Below are positions 1 through 5,643 of a stretch of 11,431 bases of DNA, one piece after another (positions within the stretch are counted from its first letter, which is position 1; each line of letters starts with the position of its first letter). The DNA lies in NCBI GenBank assembly GCA_000435475.1, contig FR896066.1:4623-16053 (forward strand). The letters are read 5' to 3'. The DNA comes from Cryptobacterium sp. CAG:338 (GTDB taxonomy: Bacteria > Actinomycetota > Coriobacteriia > Coriobacteriales > Eggerthellaceae). The notes below the pieces were generated by a model. The model was not told the origin of the DNA. It did no database searches and worked only from the letters and a program-made list of their open reading frames with translations. The translations under genes and the position numbers were made by a program.

Positions 1-181
1 GGGCAGCCATCGCTGCCCAAGTTTTGTCACACCATTTTGTTCCCCTAATCTCAACGCCACCAAATAAACGGAGTAGATGACGAATACGCCCGTCTGCAAT
101 ACGAGACTTATATCTATCTGGTTTTTGGGAGCCGTACACCAAAGAGTTGCCAGTAATCTCTGTCCCTGAATTAACAATCAT
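1..181 (-). CDS. N-terminal part of an AAA_14/DUF4143-type ATPase, possibly degenerate
   Basis: The minus strand is open from position 181 to the window edge, and the gene continues outside. The product begins MIVNSGTEITGNSLVYG and reaches YKSRIADGRIRHLL and then VEIRGTKWCDKTWAAM. I recognise this as the N-terminus of the ATP-binding proteins that pair an AAA_14 ATPase domain with DUF4143; these usually read (I/L)xGPKWCGKT at the P-loop. Here the Walker A motif GxxxxGK[ST] reads GTKWCDKT: the glycine before the catalytic lysine is aspartate (GAC, one base from GGC). That should impair nucleotide binding, so the gene may be decaying. The start is uncertain: ATG at 181 has only a weak purine-rich stretch upstream, and in-frame GTG and TTG codons lie 9 and 18 bases further up. 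These proteins are common in gut bacteria and have no firmly established role. Only about 60 residues are visible, so the family call is moderate. Confidence 0.55.
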   Translation of the reverse strand, partial: MIVNSGTEITGNSLVYGSQKPDRYKSRIADGRIRHLLRLFGGVEIRGTKWCDKTWAAMAA

Positions 182-210
182 TTTTCCCACATCAATCAAC
201 CTAAACAAGA

Positions 211-279
211 TTTTCGAGGGAATTTTTTGATGTTTTTCGAGGATTTTTCTAATAGGTTTTCGAGGTTGTTCGAAAAGTC
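211..279. repeat. Three tandem TTTTCGAGG repeats at 23-bp period
   Basis: TTTTCGAGG occurs exactly at 211-219, 234-242 and 257-265, each start 23 bp after the previous one; a degenerate fourth position (280-288) ends in AGG. The rest of each unit is AT-rich and not conserved. The array lies just upstream of the minus-strand ATPase start (read there as CCTCGAAAA). It could be a repeated operator or protein-binding array for that gene. The 23-bp period is about two helical turns, so sites would lie on nearly the same face of the DNA. No ORF explains it, because 23 is not a multiple of three. Confidence 0.6.
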
Positions 280-285
280 AACTCT

Positions 286-313
286 AGGCGGCGCGCCTCT
301 CCGCGCACCGCCT
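286..313 (-). terminator. GC-rich hairpin after trpB, probable terminator
   Basis: AGGCGG (286-291) pairs with CCGCCT (308-313), and the CGCG at 292-295 pairs with the CGCG at 302-305, with a two-base bulge and a 6-nt loop. It lies 11 bp beyond the trpB stop codon on the minus strand. The following minus-strand bases (AGAGTTGACTTTT) contain only a short, delayed T tract, so it may be a weak intrinsic terminator or a stabilising 3' hairpin. Confidence 0.5.
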
Positions 314-324
314 GACATCAATCC

Positions 325-1713
325 TTACTGAATACCCTCCAAACGAGGAATCATTTCAAAGCCAACAGCCAGATCCTCGTCAGTGGGAACGTAGTCGGTC
401 ATCGAACCATCCTTGTAGGACATGTAAGCCGCCAGATCAAAATAGCCTGTGCCGGTCAGGCCAAACACGATGGTCTTTTCTTCGCCAGTCTCTTTACACT
501 TCAGGGCTTCGTCCATTGCCACTCGAATCGCATGCGCTGACTCAGGGGCAGGCAAGGTGCCTTCTACGCGGGCAAATAGCGTTGCAGCCTCAAACACTTT
601 TGTTTGTTCACCCGCACGAGCCTCGTCAATGAAGCCATCATGGTACAGCTGAGAAAGAATGGGGCTCATTCCGTGATAACGCAAACCACCCGCATGATTA
701 GGGGATGGGATAAAGGCAGAACCCAATGTGTACATCTTTGCCAGTGGCGTAACTTTACCCACATCGCAGAAGTCATAAGCGAACTTACCACGCGTCATGG
801 TAGGACAACTTGCAGGTTCAACCGCAATGAAATACGGCGCATCCTTACCTGCCAACTTATCTGCCATAAAGGGAGCCATCAGACCACCCAGATTGGATCC
901 GCCACCAGCGCAGCCAATCAAGATGTCAGCATGCTCGCCTATTTTGTCGAGTGCCGCTTTGGTCTCCAGACCAATAATAGATTGATGCAGCAGCACTTGA
1001 TTCAAAACGCTCCCTAATACATAGCGACACCCCTCGGTCGAGACCGCCTCTTCAACTGCTTCAGAAATTGCTGTTCCTAGCGAACCAGAATTCTCGGGAT
1101 CTTTTGCCAGAATAGCACGTCCCACATTCGTTTCATTGGAAGGCGAAGGAGTCACGCGAGCACCGTAAGTTTCCATAACTGCTTTACGATACGGCTTTTG
1201 CTGCGCTGAGCATTTCACCATATAAACATGCAAGTCTAATCCAAAGAAACCACATGCCATAGAAAGCGCAGTACCCCACTGCCCTGCACCTGTTTCAGTG
1301 GTCAAGCAGGTCAATCCCTGTTGCTTGGCATAATATGCCTGCGCAATAGCCGAATTAAGTTTATGAGAACCGCTGGTGTTGTTGCCTTCGAATTTGTAGT
1401 AGATCTTGGCGGGAGTATCGAGCGCTTTCTCCAAAAATTCCGCATGTACCAAAGGAGAAGGACGATACATCTTGTAGAAATCGCGTACCGGTTCAGGGAT
1501 GGGAATAAATCGATCGGTCGTATTAAGCTCCTGCTTGGCAAGCTCTGTTGCAAACACAGGTTCTAAATCCTCGACCGTTACAGGCTTTAAGGTTTTTGGA
1601 TTCAGCATGGGTGCGTGATCGGTCTTCATATCCGCACGCAAGTTGTAATAGTGAGTAGGTAATTCGTCCTCAGATAGATAGGTCTTGTAGTCGGTGCTTA
1701 CTCGCTTGTTCAT
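325..1713 (-). CDS. trpB: Tryptophan synthase beta chain, TrpB2-type
   Basis: PLP enzyme of the TrpB2 subfamily, 462 residues and so longer than classical TrpB1 (about 400). It condenses indole, free or from TrpA, with L-serine to give L-tryptophan in the cytoplasm. The PLP-binding lysine is K118 in GSHKLN, the likely catalytic glutamate is E140 in ETGAGQWG, and the phosphate-binding loop is GGGSN at 270-274. The extended N-terminus (about 100 residues before the fold-type II core) is typical of TrpB2. ATG at 1713 has an AGGAG Shine-Dalgarno 8 nt upstream. No trpA or other trp gene is adjacent, so it may use salvaged indole or a distant TrpA. The tryptophan T-box upstream supports a tryptophan role over the serine-deaminase-like activities sometimes suggested for TrpB-like proteins. 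Enzyme identity is confident; the physiological indole source is unknown. Confidence 0.93.
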   Translation of the reverse strand: MNKRVSTDYKTYLSEDELPTHYYNLRADMKTDHAPMLNPKTLKPVTVEDLEPVFATELAKQELNTTDRFIPIPEPVRDFYKMYRPSPLVHAEFLEKALDTPAKIYYKFEGNNTSGSHKLNSAIAQAYYAKQQGLTCLTTETGAGQWGTALSMACGFFGLDLHVYMVKCSAQQKPYRKAVMETYGARVTPSPSNETNVGRAILAKDPENSGSLGTAISEAVEEAVSTEGCRYVLGSVLNQVLLHQSIIGLETKAALDKIGEHADILIGCAGGGSNLGGLMAPFMADKLAGKDAPYFIAVEPASCPTMTRGKFAYDFCDVGKVTPLAKMYTLGSAFIPSPNHAGGLRYHGMSPILSQLYHDGFIDEARAGEQTKVFEAATLFARVEGTLPAPESAHAIRVAMDEALKCKETGEEKTIVFGLTGTGYFDLAAYMSYKDGSMTDYVPTDEDLAVGFEMIPRLEGIQ

Positions 1714-1718
1714 AGTAG

Positions 1719-1771
1719 TGTCTCCTTACTTTTCTCAGGAGACAATGGCAATAAAAAGCGCCCTGTCTCCT
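1719..1771 (-). promoter_or_regulatory. Possible ribosome-binding-site sequestering switch
   Basis: Read on the minus strand, AGGAGACA occurs at 1764-1771 (P) and 1719-1726 (R), and its exact complement TGTCTCCT at 1737-1744 (Q). R contains the trpB Shine-Dalgarno AGGAG (1722-1726). Q can pair with R (8 bp, 10-nt loop), hiding the ribosome binding site, or with P (8 bp, 19-nt loop), exposing it. P is also part of the terminator 3' arm. The pairings are seen in the sequence; a translational role is inferred. Confidence 0.6.
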
Positions 1772-1797
1772 ACCACTTACGTGCAGGGACAAGAGCG
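1752..1797 (-). terminator. Intrinsic terminator of the trpB T-box
   Basis: On the minus strand the 5' arm (1797-1785, starting CGCTCT and ending GTCCCT) pairs with the 3' arm (1771-1759, AGG-A-GACAGGGCG). This gives 12 base pairs with one unpaired base on each side, one of the pairs being G-U. The loop contains an extra CAC/GTG stem, and CTTTTT follows at once. GTCCCT is also the segment the antiterminator would use with the T-box sequence, so the two structures exclude each other. Confidence 0.88.
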
Positions 1798-2055
1798 AAA
1801 CTCCTGCGGTGCCACCACTGCTTGACGCTATACGCGTCCACTCATGAAATGCAATCACATTTCTGCTCTATAACGGGAGCGCCCGTCTTTTGCTACTGCG
1901 CGAATGCGTTTACCGTACGGCAAAACTGATCACTGATTCACAAAAGCCCTCGGAGGTCCATTTGATGATTCGCTTCCTGTCGGGATCCCAGCACCCCCGA
2001 CTCTCTGTGAGTGCGCTACCACCGTTACTTCCTCGTCAACGGTTTGTTGGAAGCA

Positions 2056-2083
2056 ACTATAACAAAACTTTGCATCTACTCAA
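2056..2083 (-). promoter_or_regulatory. sigma70-type promoter of the trpB T-box transcript
   Basis: Minus-strand TTGAGT (2078-2083) and TATAGT (2056-2061) are separated by 16 bp, with each box differing from consensus at one or two bases. Transcription would begin near 2049, immediately before Stem I of the T-box, which is the expected placement. Confidence 0.72.
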
Positions 2084-2153
2084 GATATTTTTCCTTAATT
2101 GGCAAAATGAAAGTCTGAGAGAGGGGGTTTGATTTTTCTTTACTGTCATTTCC

Positions 2154-2182
2154 TAATTACCTATTGACTTAGTAGGTAATTA
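2154..2182. promoter_or_regulatory. Palindromic operator O1 over the cysK -35 box
   Basis: TAATTACCTA (2154-2163) and TAGGTAATTA (2173-2182) are perfect inverted repeats around a 9-bp spacer that contains TTGACT (2164-2169), the likely -35 box of cysK. The core CCTA-N9-TAGG recurs in O2. The length and symmetry resemble binding sites of Rrf2-family dimers such as IscR and CymR, and a Rrf2 gene lies at the end of the cluster. The assignment to that protein is inferred. Confidence 0.7.
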
Positions 2183-2195
2183 ATGATGATATATT
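2164..2195 (+). promoter_or_regulatory. cysK promoter with extended -10
   Basis: TTGACT (2164-2169) lies upstream of TATATT (2190-2195), which is preceded by TGA and so makes an extended -10 (TGN-TATATT). The spacer is 20 bp, longer than optimal, so activity may depend mainly on the extended -10. It sits between operators O1 and O2 and should drive cysK-nifS-nifU. Confidence 0.6.
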
Positions 2196-2212
2196 CCTAC
2201 CTTATTAGTAGG
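2196..2212. promoter_or_regulatory. Palindromic operator O2 between promoter and cysK start
   Basis: CCTAC (2196-2200) and GTAGG (2208-2212) form an inverted repeat whose core is again CCTA-N9-TAGG. Its centre is 36 bp from that of O1. A protein bound here would cover the transcription start region and act as a repressor. The shared core with O1 is the main evidence. Confidence 0.62.
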
Positions 2213-2229
2213 TTTTGAAAGGAACACTT

Positions 2230-3162
2230 ATGACACGCCTTTATCCTTCTGTAGATCAGTTAGTCGGAAGCACTCCCCTTGTGCGACTTTCTCATATAGA
2301 AAAAGCCCAAAACATCCCCGCTACCCTTCTCGCAAAGTTAGAAATGTTCAATCCGGCAGGTTCAGTAAAAGATCGTATTGCGAAAGCCATGATCGAAGAT
2401 GCTCAATCTCAAGGATTGCTCACCCAAGATTCGGTAATCATTGAACCAACCAGCGGAAACACCGGAATCGCTCTCGCGTCGATCGGTGCAATGAAAGGCT
2501 ATCGCGTAATTTTGGTAATGCCTGAAACTATGTCTATTGAGCGCCGGCAGCTCATGAAAGCGTATGGCGCGGAGCTTGTTTTAACCGAAGGAGCAGCTGG
2601 CATGAAAGGCGCCGTAGCGAAAGCTGCCGAATTGGTGAAAGAAATTCCGGGAGGTATAACCCTTGGACAATTTACCAATCCTGCCAACCCAGAAATTCAT
2701 CGCCGTACCACGGGACCAGAAATCTGGAACGACACCGACGGTGCCGTAGATTTCTTTGTTGCGGGTGTTGGAACGGGAGGAACTATTACAGGTGTTGGCG
2801 AATATCTAAAAGCCCAAAACCCTGAAGTACGCATTGTTGCCGTAGAACCTTCCGATTCAGCACTCCTTTCAACGGGCGTTGCTGGCCCTCATAAAATTCA
2901 AGGTATTGGAGCAGGCTTTATCCCTAAAACCCTCAATACTGAAATATATGACGAAGTGATAGCCGTTTCTAATGATGACGCATTCGCCACAGCAAAACTT
3001 ATAGCACAAAGTGAAGGTGCTCTCGTTGGCATTTCATCTGGAGCTGTCCTCAATGCCGCAATCCAGATAGCTAAGCGCCCCGAAAATGCGGGAAAAACCA
3101 TCGTAACTTTATTGCCTGACACGGGCGAACGTTATCTTTCCACCCCGCTTTTTAGTGAATAG
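2230..3162 (+). CDS. cysK: Cysteine synthase (O-acetylserine sulfhydrylase)
   Basis: PLP-dependent fold-type II enzyme, 310 residues, the usual CysK length. It makes L-cysteine and acetate from O-acetyl-L-serine and sulfide in the cytoplasm. The PLP lysine is K47 in NPAGSVKDR, the substrate-binding loop is TSGNT at 74-78, the phosphate loop is GTGGTITG near residue 181, and SGAV lies near the C-terminus. I chose ATG at 2230 because GAAAGGA sits 7 nt upstream; the longer TTG-started frame from 2215 would begin within the leader just after O2. It opens a cluster with a cysteine desulfurase and an Fe-S scaffold, so its cysteine probably feeds Fe-S assembly. No cysE is adjacent. CysK also acts as a partner of the Rrf2 regulator CymR in Bacillus, which is worth noting given the Rrf2 gene downstream. 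Confidence 0.95.
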   Translation: MTRLYPSVDQLVGSTPLVRLSHIEKAQNIPATLLAKLEMFNPAGSVKDRIAKAMIEDAQSQGLLTQDSVIIEPTSGNTGIALASIGAMKGYRVILVMPETMSIERRQLMKAYGAELVLTEGAAGMKGAVAKAAELVKEIPGGITLGQFTNPANPEIHRRTTGPEIWNDTDGAVDFFVAGVGTGGTITGVGEYLKAQNPEVRIVAVEPSDSALLSTGVAGPHKIQGIGAGFIPKTLNTEIYDEVIAVSNDDAFATAKLIAQSEGALVGISSGAVLNAAIQIAKRPENAGKTIVTLLPDTGERYLSTPLFSE

Positions 3163-3176
3163 AAAAGAGGAATCTT

Positions 3177-4364
3177 ATGGAAATATATGCCGATAACGCC
3201 GCAACCACTGCATTGAACCCTCTCGCACTTGAGGCAATGCTTCCCTTCTTCGACCAAACGTATGCGAACCCTTCAAGTTTGCACGACTCAGGACAGCGCG
3301 CCGCCGAAGCACTTGCACAAGCACGGGAGACCATCGCGCAATGCCTGGGATGCTCTGCTCAAGAAATCTATTTCACTTCAGGCGGAAGCGAAGCGGACAC
3401 TCAAGCACTTTTAAGCGCTGCTGCTCTTGGCGAAAAGAGAGGCAAGAAGCACCTCGTTTCAACCGCTTTTGAACATCATGCAATTCTTCACACCTTAGAG
3501 GCGCTAGCAAAACGCGGTTTTGAAGTAACCTTGCTCGAAATCCCTGACACAGGAATAATTAGTCCCGATCAAGTTCGCAAGGCAATCCGTCCTGACACCT
3601 GCCTTGTTTCGGTAATGTTTGCGAACAACGAAATTGGCACCATTCAGCCCATTTCGGAAATCGGTGCTCTTTGTCAAGAAGCAGGTGTACTTTTTCACAC
3701 CGATGCAGTACAAGCAGTAGGACATATTCCTGTTCAAATACAAGATTCCAACATCGATCTGCTTTCACTTTCCGGTCACAAATTCCATGGCCCAAAAGGA
3801 ATTGGTGCGCTCTATGCTAAAAAAGGCGTCCGCTTACAAAACCTCATCTATGGAGGTGCCCAAGAACGGGGTAAACGCGCTGGTACTGAAAACGTTCCCG
3901 CTATCGTTGGCATGGCAGCTGCGCTCAAAGAAGCCTGCGCCTTACAAAAGCAGCATCAGCTCCATCTATGCGCCATGCGTGACAAACTCATCGAAGGATT
4001 AGCACGCATACCTCATAGCGCGTTAAGCGGAAGTGCTGAAAATCGTCTGCCCGGAAACGTACATTTTTGTTTTGAGGGTATTGAAGGAGAATCTCTTTTG
4101 CTGCTTTTAAGCGATAAGGGAATCTATGCCTCTTCAGGTTCTGCCTGCACATCAGGCTCTCTCGAGCCAAGCCATGTACTGCTTGCCTTAGGCAGACCCC
4201 ATGAAGTAGCACACGGGTCGCTTCGTTTGAGTTTGGATGAATCTATTACCGAACAGGAAGTTGACTACTTAATCGGCTCAATCACTGACGTGGTTACCTA
4301 CCTTCGCAGCATCTCCCCGTTATGGCAGGAATTAGTTGCGGGTGAAAAGGATTTTATTCTCTAA
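3177..4364 (+). CDS. nifS: Cysteine desulfurase, NifS/IscS family
   Basis: Group I class V aminotransferase-fold PLP enzyme of 395 residues. It removes sulfur from L-cysteine as an enzyme-bound persulfide, releases alanine and passes the sulfur to a scaffold. Visible landmarks are the N-terminal YADNAATT, the H100-H101 pair in FEHHAIL, the PLP lysine K202 in SGHKFHGPKG, and the catalytic cysteine C324 in SSGSACTSGSLEPSHVL, a mobile-loop motif typical of IscS/NifS rather than SufS. ATG at 3177 has AGAGGA 6-8 nt upstream, and only 14 bp separate it from the cysK stop, so the two are co-transcribed. The U-type scaffold gene follows. Naming it nifS or iscS is a matter of convention; the neighbouring NifU/IscU supports a housekeeping Fe-S role. 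Confidence 0.95.
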   Translation: MEIYADNAATTALNPLALEAMLPFFDQTYANPSSLHDSGQRAAEALAQARETIAQCLGCSAQEIYFTSGGSEADTQALLSAAALGEKRGKKHLVSTAFEHHAILHTLEALAKRGFEVTLLEIPDTGIISPDQVRKAIRPDTCLVSVMFANNEIGTIQPISEIGALCQEAGVLFHTDAVQAVGHIPVQIQDSNIDLLSLSGHKFHGPKGIGALYAKKGVRLQNLIYGGAQERGKRAGTENVPAIVGMAAALKEACALQKQHQLHLCAMRDKLIEGLARIPHSALSGSAENRLPGNVHFCFEGIEGESLLLLLSDKGIYASSGSACTSGSLEPSHVLLALGRPHEVAHGSLRLSLDESITEQEVDYLIGSITDVVTYLRSISPLWQELVAGEKDFIL

Positions 4365-4372
4365 TCGTTTTT

Positions 4373-4403
4373 AATGACGCTTTTAATCCTCTGTCATTTT
4401 TTT
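4373..4403 (+). terminator. Weak terminator-like hairpin between nifS and nifU
   Basis: AATGAC (4373-4378) pairs with GTCATT (4393-4398) around a 14-nt loop, followed directly by a run of Ts to 4403. The stem is short and AT-rich, so if it works it would reduce rather than block read-through into the scaffold gene 51 bp downstream. Confidence 0.35.
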
Positions 4404-4453
4404 GATTACGCCCTTTCGGCTTATCTTTTACCCATATTTAGGAGTGAACACTC

Positions 4454-4846
4454 ATGGCTTTATACAGCGACATTGTTATGGATCATTTTCGTAATCCCCG
4501 CAACGTGGGATCGTTGCCCGATGCTAACGGCATAGGTGAAGTAGGTAACGCTCAATGCGGCGATATTATGAAGATCTATCTAAAAATCAACAACAACATC
4601 ATTGAGGATGTGAAATTCGAAACCTTTGGTTGTGCCTCCGCCATTGCCTCCAGTTCAATGGCAACCGAGCTCATCAAGAATAAGCCCCTATCCGAAGCTC
4701 TCCAGATCACCAATAAATCCATCGTCGAAACACTAGACGGGCTACCTGCTCATAAGGTTCATTGCTCGGTACTCGCAAAGGAGGCAATTGAAGCAGCAGT
4801 GAATGACTATTACGAAAAACAGGGCGAATCAAAAGCGCTAAACTAA
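4454..4846 (+). CDS. nifU: Fe-S cluster scaffold, NifU/IscU family
   Basis: U-type scaffold of 130 residues on which the desulfurase partner builds [2Fe-2S] or [4Fe-4S] clusters. The family's three cluster cysteines are present: C35 with the adjacent D37 in AQCGD, C60 in FGCASAIASS, and C104 in KVHCSVLA, preceded by H103. It is the single-domain form, without the ferredoxin and C-terminal Nfu domains of full-length NifU. The chaperone-recognition motif of IscU (LPPVK) reads LPAHK here, as in many clostridial and actinobacterial homologues, and no hscA/hscB genes are nearby. AGGAGTG lies about 8 nt before the ATG. It is separated from nifS by 89 bp holding a weak hairpin but no clear promoter, so it probably belongs to the cysK transcript. 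Confidence 0.94.
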   Translation: MALYSDIVMDHFRNPRNVGSLPDANGIGEVGNAQCGDIMKIYLKINNNIIEDVKFETFGCASAIASSSMATELIKNKPLSEALQITNKSIVETLDGLPAHKVHCSVLAKEAIEAAVNDYYEKQGESKALN

Positions 4847-4971
4847 AGCAAGGCAAAAACGAACAGCTGCCATGCAACTTACCTTGCCGACAATTGTGCG
4901 AGTAAACAACAAGCACAAATAACTTTAAGTAAGGTCGATTGATCAAAACAAATGCTTGGCTGTCTAAAACG

Positions 4972-4977
4972 TATAAT
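4972..4977 (+). promoter_or_regulatory. -10 box of the rrf2 gene
   Basis: A perfect TATAAT lies 26 bp before the ATG; the purine-rich GGGAGG Shine-Dalgarno follows at 4991-4996. No good -35 box is seen 16-18 bp upstream, so the promoter may need an activator. No CCTA-N9-TAGG palindrome is present here, so autoregulation through that motif is not supported. An inverted repeat TTGTGC (4894-4899) / GCACAA (4913-4918) lies further upstream. Confidence 0.55.
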
Positions 4978-5003
4978 TCGATTTTACGAAGGGAGGATAC
5001 GTC

Positions 5004-5408
5004 ATGTTTATTTCAACGAGGGGCCGCTATGCCTTACGCGTCATGATTGACTTGGCAGAAACCAGCAACGGCGAATACGTACCCATGAAAACCATTGCCG
5101 AACGCCAAGATATTTCCCTCAAATACCTAGAACGTATCCTTCCTATTCTGAAGAAGAACGGGCTTGTAGAGGGCATTCAAGGCAAAGGAGGCGGATATCG
5201 CCTCTGCCGAGCGCCCGAAAAGTACCCTGTTGGTGAAATATTGCGCCTTACCGAAGGAGATTTAGCTCCTGTAGCATGCCTCGAATGCGGTGCTGCACCC
5301 TGCGATCGACGCAATGAATGTCGCACCATTGGAATGTGGGAGAAGCTCGATTCCCTCATTAACGATTACTTCGATGGGGTTACAATCGCCGACTTAATGA
5401 AAAAATAA
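5004..5408 (+). CDS. Rrf2-family transcriptional regulator with four cysteines
   Basis: A 134-residue winged-helix regulator. The N-terminus MFISTRGRYALRVMIDLA, the recognition-helix region (SLKYLERILPILKKNGLV, about 38-55) and the wing GKGGGYRL (60-67) are classic Rrf2 features. The sensing region holds C92, C95, C100 and C106 (CX2CX4CX5C). IscR uses three cysteines and a histidine (CX5CX5CX2H); here the position of that histidine is isoleucine (C106-R-T-I109), so a cluster would need a different ligand set. C68 is a fifth cysteine in the wing. CymR, the cysteine regulator, normally lacks such cysteines. The position after cysK-nifS-nifU suggests control of cysteine and Fe-S supply, probably through the two palindromes at the cysK promoter. 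Family call is secure; whether it senses Fe-S clusters, cysteine status or redox is open. Confidence 0.92.
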   Translation: MFISTRGRYALRVMIDLAETSNGEYVPMKTIAERQDISLKYLERILPILKKNGLVEGIQGKGGGYRLCRAPEKYPVGEILRLTEGDLAPVACLECGAAPCDRRNECRTIGMWEKLDSLINDYFDGVTIADLMKK

Positions 5409-5419
5409 ACAGTCAATAG

Positions 5420-5614
5420 GTAGAGCTTTACCTTTCGTTGTAGCTCGTATCGAAACGCCGCTTTGAAAGAATGTATGCAAAACGTCGCCCTGGATTAGCT
5501 CCCTCAATCTCTGGGATAGGACAAAACAGGTGTGCGACATTTTAGCGACGTTATTTGCATTCTTGAAAAGCGATAAAGCGTGAAGCCGAGCTGAAACGAA
5601 AGATAAAGCTCTAC
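5420..5614. repeat. 195-bp imperfect palindrome between convergent genes
   Basis: The left arm (5420-5488) and right arm (5545-5614) are imperfect inverted repeats. The outer 28 nt match at 25 positions: GTAGAGCTTTA, then CTTTCGTT, then AGCTCG. The inner parts share GCTTT, AAGAATG, GCAAA and ACGTCGC with small gaps. The 56-nt centre holds further short pairings (CCTG/CAGG and TCCC/GGGA). No protein is encoded convincingly. It lies between the stops of rrf2 and the PHP gene, so it could act as a bidirectional transcription stop, although no strong T tract follows either arm. Alternatives are a MITE-like element (terminal inverted repeats but no obvious target duplication) or a structured RNA. 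Confidence 0.7.
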
Positions 5615-5643
5615 TTTGTGTGTTATTTAGTTTCCTTATGGGC

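Larger units (their letters stand above)
1714..2049 (-). promoter_or_regulatory. Tryptophan T-box leader of trpB
   Basis: Untranslated leader of about 336 nt with T-box landmarks in order. The Stem I base GAGG (2031-2034) is followed by the AGTA loop-E motif (2026-2029). An AGAGAG motif lies at 2001-2006. The specifier TGG (1958-1960, tryptophan) is followed by the usual A and by CCTC, which closes Stem I against the GAGG. A small hairpin with arms GACGC and GCGTC lies just before the T-box sequence GGTGGCACCGCAGG (1803-1816). The bulge TGGC (1811-1814) would pair with a tRNA 3' end GCCA, and tRNA-Trp normally has discriminator G. Specifier and discriminator therefore agree on tRNA-Trp. Uncharged tRNA-Trp should stabilise the antiterminator and let trpB be expressed. 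The family is established knowledge; tryptophan specificity follows directly from the sequence. Confidence 0.93.

Noticed and set aside
1..18. GGGCAGC/GCTGCCC hairpin at the left edge as a terminator
   Set aside because: It lies inside the open frame of the minus-strand ATPase (encoding WAAMAA) and has no proper T tract on the plus strand.
211..279. The 23-bp periodic repeats as a CRISPR array
   Set aside because: Only 9 bp are conserved, spacers would be 14 bp, and no cas genes are present.
604..1017. Plus-strand 137-residue reading frame
   Set aside because: It is antisense to conserved trpB codons and shows no domain or ribosome binding site.
1670..1858. Minus-strand 62-residue reading frame across the T-box
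   Set aside because: It overlaps the T-box motif, the terminator and the trpB start in another frame, and has no homology that I recognise.
2215..2229. TTG-started extension of CysK
   Set aside because: The family start and a good Shine-Dalgarno fit the ATG at 2230; the TTG abuts operator O2.
4848..4887. GCAAGG/CCTTGC pairing after nifU as a terminator
   Set aside because: The loop is 28 nt and no T tract follows, so it does not look like an intrinsic terminator.
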